Of a stretch of 10,572 bases of DNA, positions 8,301 to 10,572 are shown piece by piece; within the stretch, counting starts at the first letter, position 1; each line of letters opens with the position of its first letter. Origin of the DNA: JBBSEX01 sp038239345 (GTDB taxonomy: Bacteria; Acidobacteriota; Terriglobia; Bryobacterales; Bryobacteraceae); the NCBI GenBank assembly GCA_038239345.1, contig JBBSEX010000070.1:1-10572 (forward strand), written 5' to 3'. Position numbers and translations under genes: made by a program. The notes beneath the pieces were generated by a model. That model was not told where the DNA came from. It searched no databases and saw only the letters and a program-made list of their open reading frames with translations.

Positions 8301-9031
8301 GGAGCTCCGATACCTTCAATGCGCAAAATCCCCGAGACCTGAAATCGGAAAAGGCACTGTCCTTTCAGGACGTCCCCCACATGTTCGTGCTCAGCTACCT
8401 GTATGAGCTTCCGGTCGGGAAAGGAAAGAAGTTCCTGAACAAGGGAGGCGTCACCGACAAAATTCTAGGCGGCTGGCAAGTCGGCGCCGTTCAGCGTTAC
8501 CAGAAAGGCGTCCCATTTATCCCCTTCGCTCTTGGTGTGACCAATCAGTTTGGAACCGCCAACCCTCGATTGAGCCGCGTCCCCGGCCAGCCCTTGCTCG
8601 CTTCCAACCACAGCTCCTATGATCCGAACGTAGGTGGTAGCGGATGCACGGCTCATGATGACGGCACCTTCACTCCCAGCGGCACCAACAATTTCTTTAA
8701 CTGCGCTGCGTTCTTCGACCCTAATGCGCGCGATATCGTTGCCGTCAATGGCTTTTCGTTCGGTGACCTACCCAAGACGTTTGGCGACGTCCGCAGTCCG
8801 GGCTATATCAACGAAGACTTTTCGCTCATTAAGCGTGTCAATCTCTGGGAAGCACACGTGTTGTCCTTCAAACTGGACTTTGTCAATGCATTCAATAGGC
8901 ACACCTTTGCACGTGGTGATGGCTGCGTAACTTGCGACTCGTTTGGGCAGCCGGGCTCTCAGTTCGGGGGCGGTCCCAGCATTGTTAATGCCACGAAAAA
9001 GGTCCAGGTAACGCTGCGCTACCAGTTCTAG
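5339..9031 (+). CDS. Oar-like TonB-dependent outer-membrane receptor with N-terminal carboxypeptidase-regulatory-like domain
   Basis: The protein has 1230 residues, within the usual 1000-1250 range for this acidobacterial family. A signal sequence covers about 1-25 (hydrophobic VLAVLIILAG). A carboxypeptidase-regulatory-like Ig fold follows at about 28-111, with GTIAGTVLDGSGAVV and the GGYRIQNVEIGTYDVTV turn. ETVTV at 118-122 resembles a TonB box. The plug spans about 128-260 (GGQNLGTEVLLDG, then EFGRTSGGVESFTTKSGTN). The rest is beta-barrel, with family landmarks FFFFSWEQYR (314-323), PTDAERQGDFS (335-345), YTFSKTL, GGWQVGAVQRYQKG (about 1043-1056) and FNAF/AFNRHTF-type strands (about 1183-1190). 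It ends in the aromatic Phe typical of outer-membrane barrels. It should import a ligand using TonB-ExbBD energy; the ligand cannot be read from sequence. Residues 17-20 (LAGC) form a lipobox, giving a competing lipoprotein reading of the signal. It is divergent from the CRTAC1 operon and followed by a TPR gene. Frame is intact. Confidence 0.96.
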   Translation: MRWKFSFRYVLAVLIILAGCKVVSAQSDRGTIAGTVLDGSGAVVVDAEVSAVNSATKASYSATTGPTGGYRIQNVEIGTYDVTVSAAGFKTETRTGVTVQINTTSSLDFSLQPGDVKETVTVLGDAPGVQSESSEIGSIVDSRQIRELPLALNGTGQSHLRSAEAFVFLTPGTVGPGTNSDSGIFESKIAGGQNLGTEVLLDGASISHAELGPTFDENAPSVEAISEFKITTSTLPSEFGRTSGGVESFTTKSGTNSYHGSGFDILHNDKLNANSYFNNRVGAAKDRDHQNDFGGSLGGPVWVPKVYNGRDRTFFFFSWEQYRNNTGSTSRTTLPTDAERQGDFSALLGPALTSNGAPVINPCDNTPVLLGQIFDPNTAACPTGFAGGRIAFPGNKITNLSPVAQKMLSFLNVHPDPALGLTQNFVFQAVNPQRDTTMSFRIDENLGTKNKFFFSYSSRDQEQLNGTPALPPPLDPNFFKSRFSHYVRFGWDRTISTSVLNHFNVGFNRLHDPSLAQSVNGTDWPSVLGIPNATGPVFPPLTFDANNLGIGYQGLSGGNDDLAVPNSLIISDAVSWVKGRHSLRFGFEWRHSQFSRYNNLNTSPSYTFSNFQTAYLQADLNTGDAFASFLLGLPQQESARFSLHAPRWIQNYYVGYVQDDFKFRKNLTFNLGLRYEVDTPRHEASGIQSVLDLTLPNPAADGTLGAIAYGPGATGAKAYFKDVGPRIGFAYSPESLFGREWLRNTVVRGGFGIYYAALFYTDFGDSLNGGSTINPTFSSANDFAPVSIGGLGSLDAGFPTFAPPTNVTDPSLLNGNFQGGPSFAAPSNGRPAMVQNWSLEIQHQFAPDLIFSLGYIGNHATHLNSNLQQLNAIDPKFLPLGFRLNDSVTSAEGQATLASLGVTVPAWFEALYSPSGKDLVGQLLLPFPQYQGITTNCCLENLGQSTYHALEAKLERRFRNGLNLTASYTFSKTLTNADSAYAGLTAFGSSDTFNAQNPRDLKSEKALSFQDVPHMFVLSYLYELPVGKGKKFLNKGGVTDKILGGWQVGAVQRYQKGVPFIPFALGVTNQFGTANPRLSRVPGQPLLASNHSSYDPNVGGSGCTAHDDGTFTPSGTNNFFNCAAFFDPNARDIVAVNGFSFGDLPKTFGDVRSPGYINEDFSLIKRVNLWEAHVLSFKLDFVNAFNRHTFARGDGCVTCDSFGQPGSQFGGGPSIVNATKKVQVTLRYQF

Positions 9032-9052
9032 CGCGTCACTTGGCTAGCGACG

Positions 9053-9086
9053 GAGAGCTTCTCGTGCCGCTCGGCCGGAGGCTCTC
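9053..9086 (+). terminator. Stem-loop downstream of the TonB-receptor gene (terminator-like, without U tract)
   Basis: Starting 21 bases after the receptor stop, GAGAGCTTCT (9053-9062) pairs with GGAGGCTCTC (9077-9086) along ten positions, two of them G-U. An inner GCC/GGC stem adds to it. No run of T follows, so it is not a classical intrinsic terminator. It may instead mark the 3' end of the receptor mRNA, protect it, or lower read-through into the TPR gene. The element is seen directly; its role is inferred. Confidence 0.45.
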
Positions 9087-9141
9087 TAGTCAGCAACGAG
9101 GCAACTCGACCCTGGCCGGCTAGCCGGTATGAACTCTGATT

Positions 9142-10359
9142 TTGAAAACACCGCCAATTGTGACTCGACTTCCTCGCGTCGGTAGACTTCTCTTCATCTG
9201 GGTACTTCTCCTGTCAGGCCTGGGCAGCCAGCTTTCCGCTCAAGTGGCCCCGGAGGTCCGCAAGCTTTTCCTGGAAGCTTCTGAAGCCATGAAACAGGGA
9301 GATTTGGACGCTGCGGGACGCGGCTTCGCGGAGGCCGTCGCAAAGGCTCCTGCATTCGCGGAAGCCCATTTCAATCTAGGCTTGGTTCGTCAGGAACAGG
9401 GCCGCCCGGAAGAGGCCATTGTCAGCTTCCAAAAAGCTCTGTCCCTCAAGCCGCGCCTTCACGGAGCAAATCTCTTCCTGGCATTGGCTCAATATAAATT
9501 GGAGCGGTTGGGTCAGGCGCGCGCTGCCCTTCGCAACGAGACGGCTGCCTATCCTAAGGACGCGGCTGCATGGATGTGGCTCGGAGTCGTCGAGATTGCG
9601 GCTGACCGCCCTGAGGAAGCGGCCGCCGCCCTAGACAGGGCCGCCACCTTGGCCCCCGACAACGTTGACATACTTTTTCATCGTGGGCAGGCGCACCTTT
9701 TGGTCTCCAAGAACAGTTACACCCAGATGTATAAGGCGGATCCAAAATCATGGCGAGTGTTACAGGTTCTAGCTCAAGCAAGTTCGGACGCCGACCGTCC
9801 TCTGGAGGCCATCAGCGCGTACGAGGAGGCCATAAAGCTTGCCCCGCGGCAGCTCGGCTTGCACGAAGCGCTCGGCGCGGAATACCGTGCAGCGGGAAAG
9901 ACGGAAGAAGCGGAAGCCGCATTCAATCGCGAGCTTGAGATTGACCCTTTCAATGCGTCGGCTCGCTACAAGCTCGGTGTGCTGGCCATTGAAAAAGGCG
10001 ATGGCGCAAGGGCCAAGGGATTGATCGAAGCCGCGCTGCAGCAGAAGCCAGGGATTCGCCACTCAGACTACAACCTCGGCCGTGCCGAAATGCTGCTCGG
10101 CGATGACGAGGCTGCGGCGCGGCATCTGCAGCGCGCCACATCTGCCCCCGGATCCGACCCTGAAGTGATTCAGCAAGCTTGGTATCAACTCGGGATCGTT
10201 TATCGGCGTCTTCATCAGATGGACAACGCCAAGCAAGCCTTCGCTACCTTCCAGAGATTAAAGGAAGAGGATGCCGAGAGTTCGCAGCAGGCCCTGCGTC
10301 GTCGGCAGGCCAGGCAGAGTCCCGATGCGGCTCAGCCTGCGCCCGAGGACCGACAGTGA
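9142..10359 (+). CDS. Exported tetratricopeptide-repeat protein with non-ATG start
   Basis: The longest frame has 405 residues. A basic start (RLPRVGR) and hydrophobic LLFIWVLLLSGLG lead to a likely cleavage near LSA-QV (31-35). About nine or ten TPR units follow, near residues 38-71, 72-105, 106-139, 140-173, 204-237, 238-271, 272-305, 306-339 and 344-377, with turns such as SLKPR, LAPDN, LAPRQ and IDPFN. The stretch 174-203 is a degenerate unit lacking the usual second helix pattern. The tail (381-405) is polar and Arg/Gln/Pro-rich. A periplasmic protein-binding scaffold is inferred. There is no in-frame ATG at the front: TTG at 9142 and GTG at 9160 are the options, and neither has a clear Shine-Dalgarno. 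An in-frame TGA at 9130-9132 blocks extension. The gene follows the receptor by 110 bp and overlaps the next gene by 4 nt, so it is probably translationally coupled to it. Confidence 0.9.
   Translation: MKTPPIVTRLPRVGRLLFIWVLLLSGLGSQLSAQVAPEVRKLFLEASEAMKQGDLDAAGRGFAEAVAKAPAFAEAHFNLGLVRQEQGRPEEAIVSFQKALSLKPRLHGANLFLALAQYKLERLGQARAALRNETAAYPKDAAAWMWLGVVEIAADRPEEAAAALDRAATLAPDNVDILFHRGQAHLLVSKNSYTQMYKADPKSWRVLQVLAQASSDADRPLEAISAYEEAIKLAPRQLGLHEALGAEYRAAGKTEEAEAAFNRELEIDPFNASARYKLGVLAIEKGDGARAKGLIEAALQQKPGIRHSDYNLGRAEMLLGDDEAAARHLQRATSAPGSDPEVIQQAWYQLGIVYRRLHQMDNAKQAFATFQRLKEEDAESSQQALRRRQARQSPDAAQPAPEDRQ
10345..10349 (+). promoter_or_regulatory. Ribosome binding site deciding the GTG start at 10356
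   Basis: GAGGA inside the last codons of the TPR gene is followed by six bases and then GTG at 10356, the start of the gene at the right edge. The spacing is ideal and supports that unusual start. Confidence 0.65.
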
Positions 10360-10572
10360 ACGTCGGCGCAGGTACTTCGGCGTATCACTCTACGCGAGTG
10401 ATTCCTTCCCGCAGCGCGAGGCTCGCCTCCTGCACTGTTCTTTTGTCGTTCGTAATGCTCGGCACGGCGAACGCTGCGCCCCAGCCTCAGAACTCTTCCA
10501 CCATCGGCGTCTACGAATCGAGCGAGGCCTTGCATGAATCCTTGGCTGCAAAGCCGACTCTTAAATTCGGAA
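10356..10572 (+). CDS. N-terminal part of a secreted protein (3' end outside window)
   Basis: A GTG overlapping the TPR stop codon as GTGA opens a frame of 72 codons that stays open to the window edge. GAGGA six bases upstream supports the start. An in-frame GTG at 10398 is an alternative. The translation has a basic segment (R19, R22), a hydrophobic core LASCTVLLSFVMLGT (23-37) and an ANA-AP cleavage site (38-42), so it is an exported protein. The visible mature part has a polar start (APQPQNSST, 41-49), then IGVYESSEALHESLAA and PTLKFG. This is too short to place in a family. The strand-like IGVYESS ... LKFG beginning is loosely reminiscent of the lead-in to a secreted glycoside hydrolase (for example family GH30), but that is only a guess. 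The 4-nt overlap implies co-transcription and coupled translation with the TPR gene. Confidence 0.7.
   Translation, partial: MNVGAGTSAYHSTRVIPSRSARLASCTVLLSFVMLGTANAAPQPQNSSTIGVYESSEALHESLAAKPTLKFG

Noticed and set aside
9129..9185. 18-codon ORF as a real small gene
   Set aside because: No Shine-Dalgarno and no protein character. It is kept only as a possible frameshift or coupling oddity.

Overview
The gene content points to an Acidobacteriota (Terriglobia-like) chromosome. The window has a very long Oar-type TonB-dependent receptor with an N-terminal carboxypeptidase-regulatory-like domain, two secreted CRTAC1/ASPIC-UnbV beta-propeller proteins, and two secreted TPR proteins. This combination is commonly expanded in that phylum. 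The assignment rests on recognising families, not on a marker gene.

Layout, left to right. Bases 2-196 hold the 3' end of an unrecognised plus-strand gene. It converges on a minus-strand operon that reads right to left: CRTAC1-B (4869-3040), CRTAC1-A (3018-1300), then a nine-unit TPR protein (1349-249). Gaps are 21 nt and then an overlap, so the three are very likely co-transcribed. A 469-bp divergent intergenic region (4870-5338) carries a TTGACA hexamer, an imperfect palindrome and a strong Shine-Dalgarno. It separates the operon from the plus-strand genes: the 1230-residue TonB-dependent receptor (5339-9031), a spacer with a strong stem-loop, a second exported TPR protein (TTG or GTG start, 9142-10359), and a new secreted protein. 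That last gene starts at a GTG overlapping the TPR stop codon (10356) and runs off the right edge.

How the genes may work together (inference): every complete gene carries an export signal, so the locus looks like a cell-envelope module. The receptor would be the outer-membrane, TonB-energised gate. The CRTAC1 proteins would be calcium-stabilised propellers in the periplasm or at the surface. The TPR proteins would be periplasmic scaffolds. The truncated right-hand gene may supply the substrate-specific part, such as an enzyme, but too little of it is present to say. No RNA gene, mobile element, CRISPR array or phage feature was seen. The most useful new observations are the hidden GTG gene at the right edge, the palindrome in the divergent promoter region, the lipobox in the receptor's signal peptide, and the missing ATG start of the second TPR gene.
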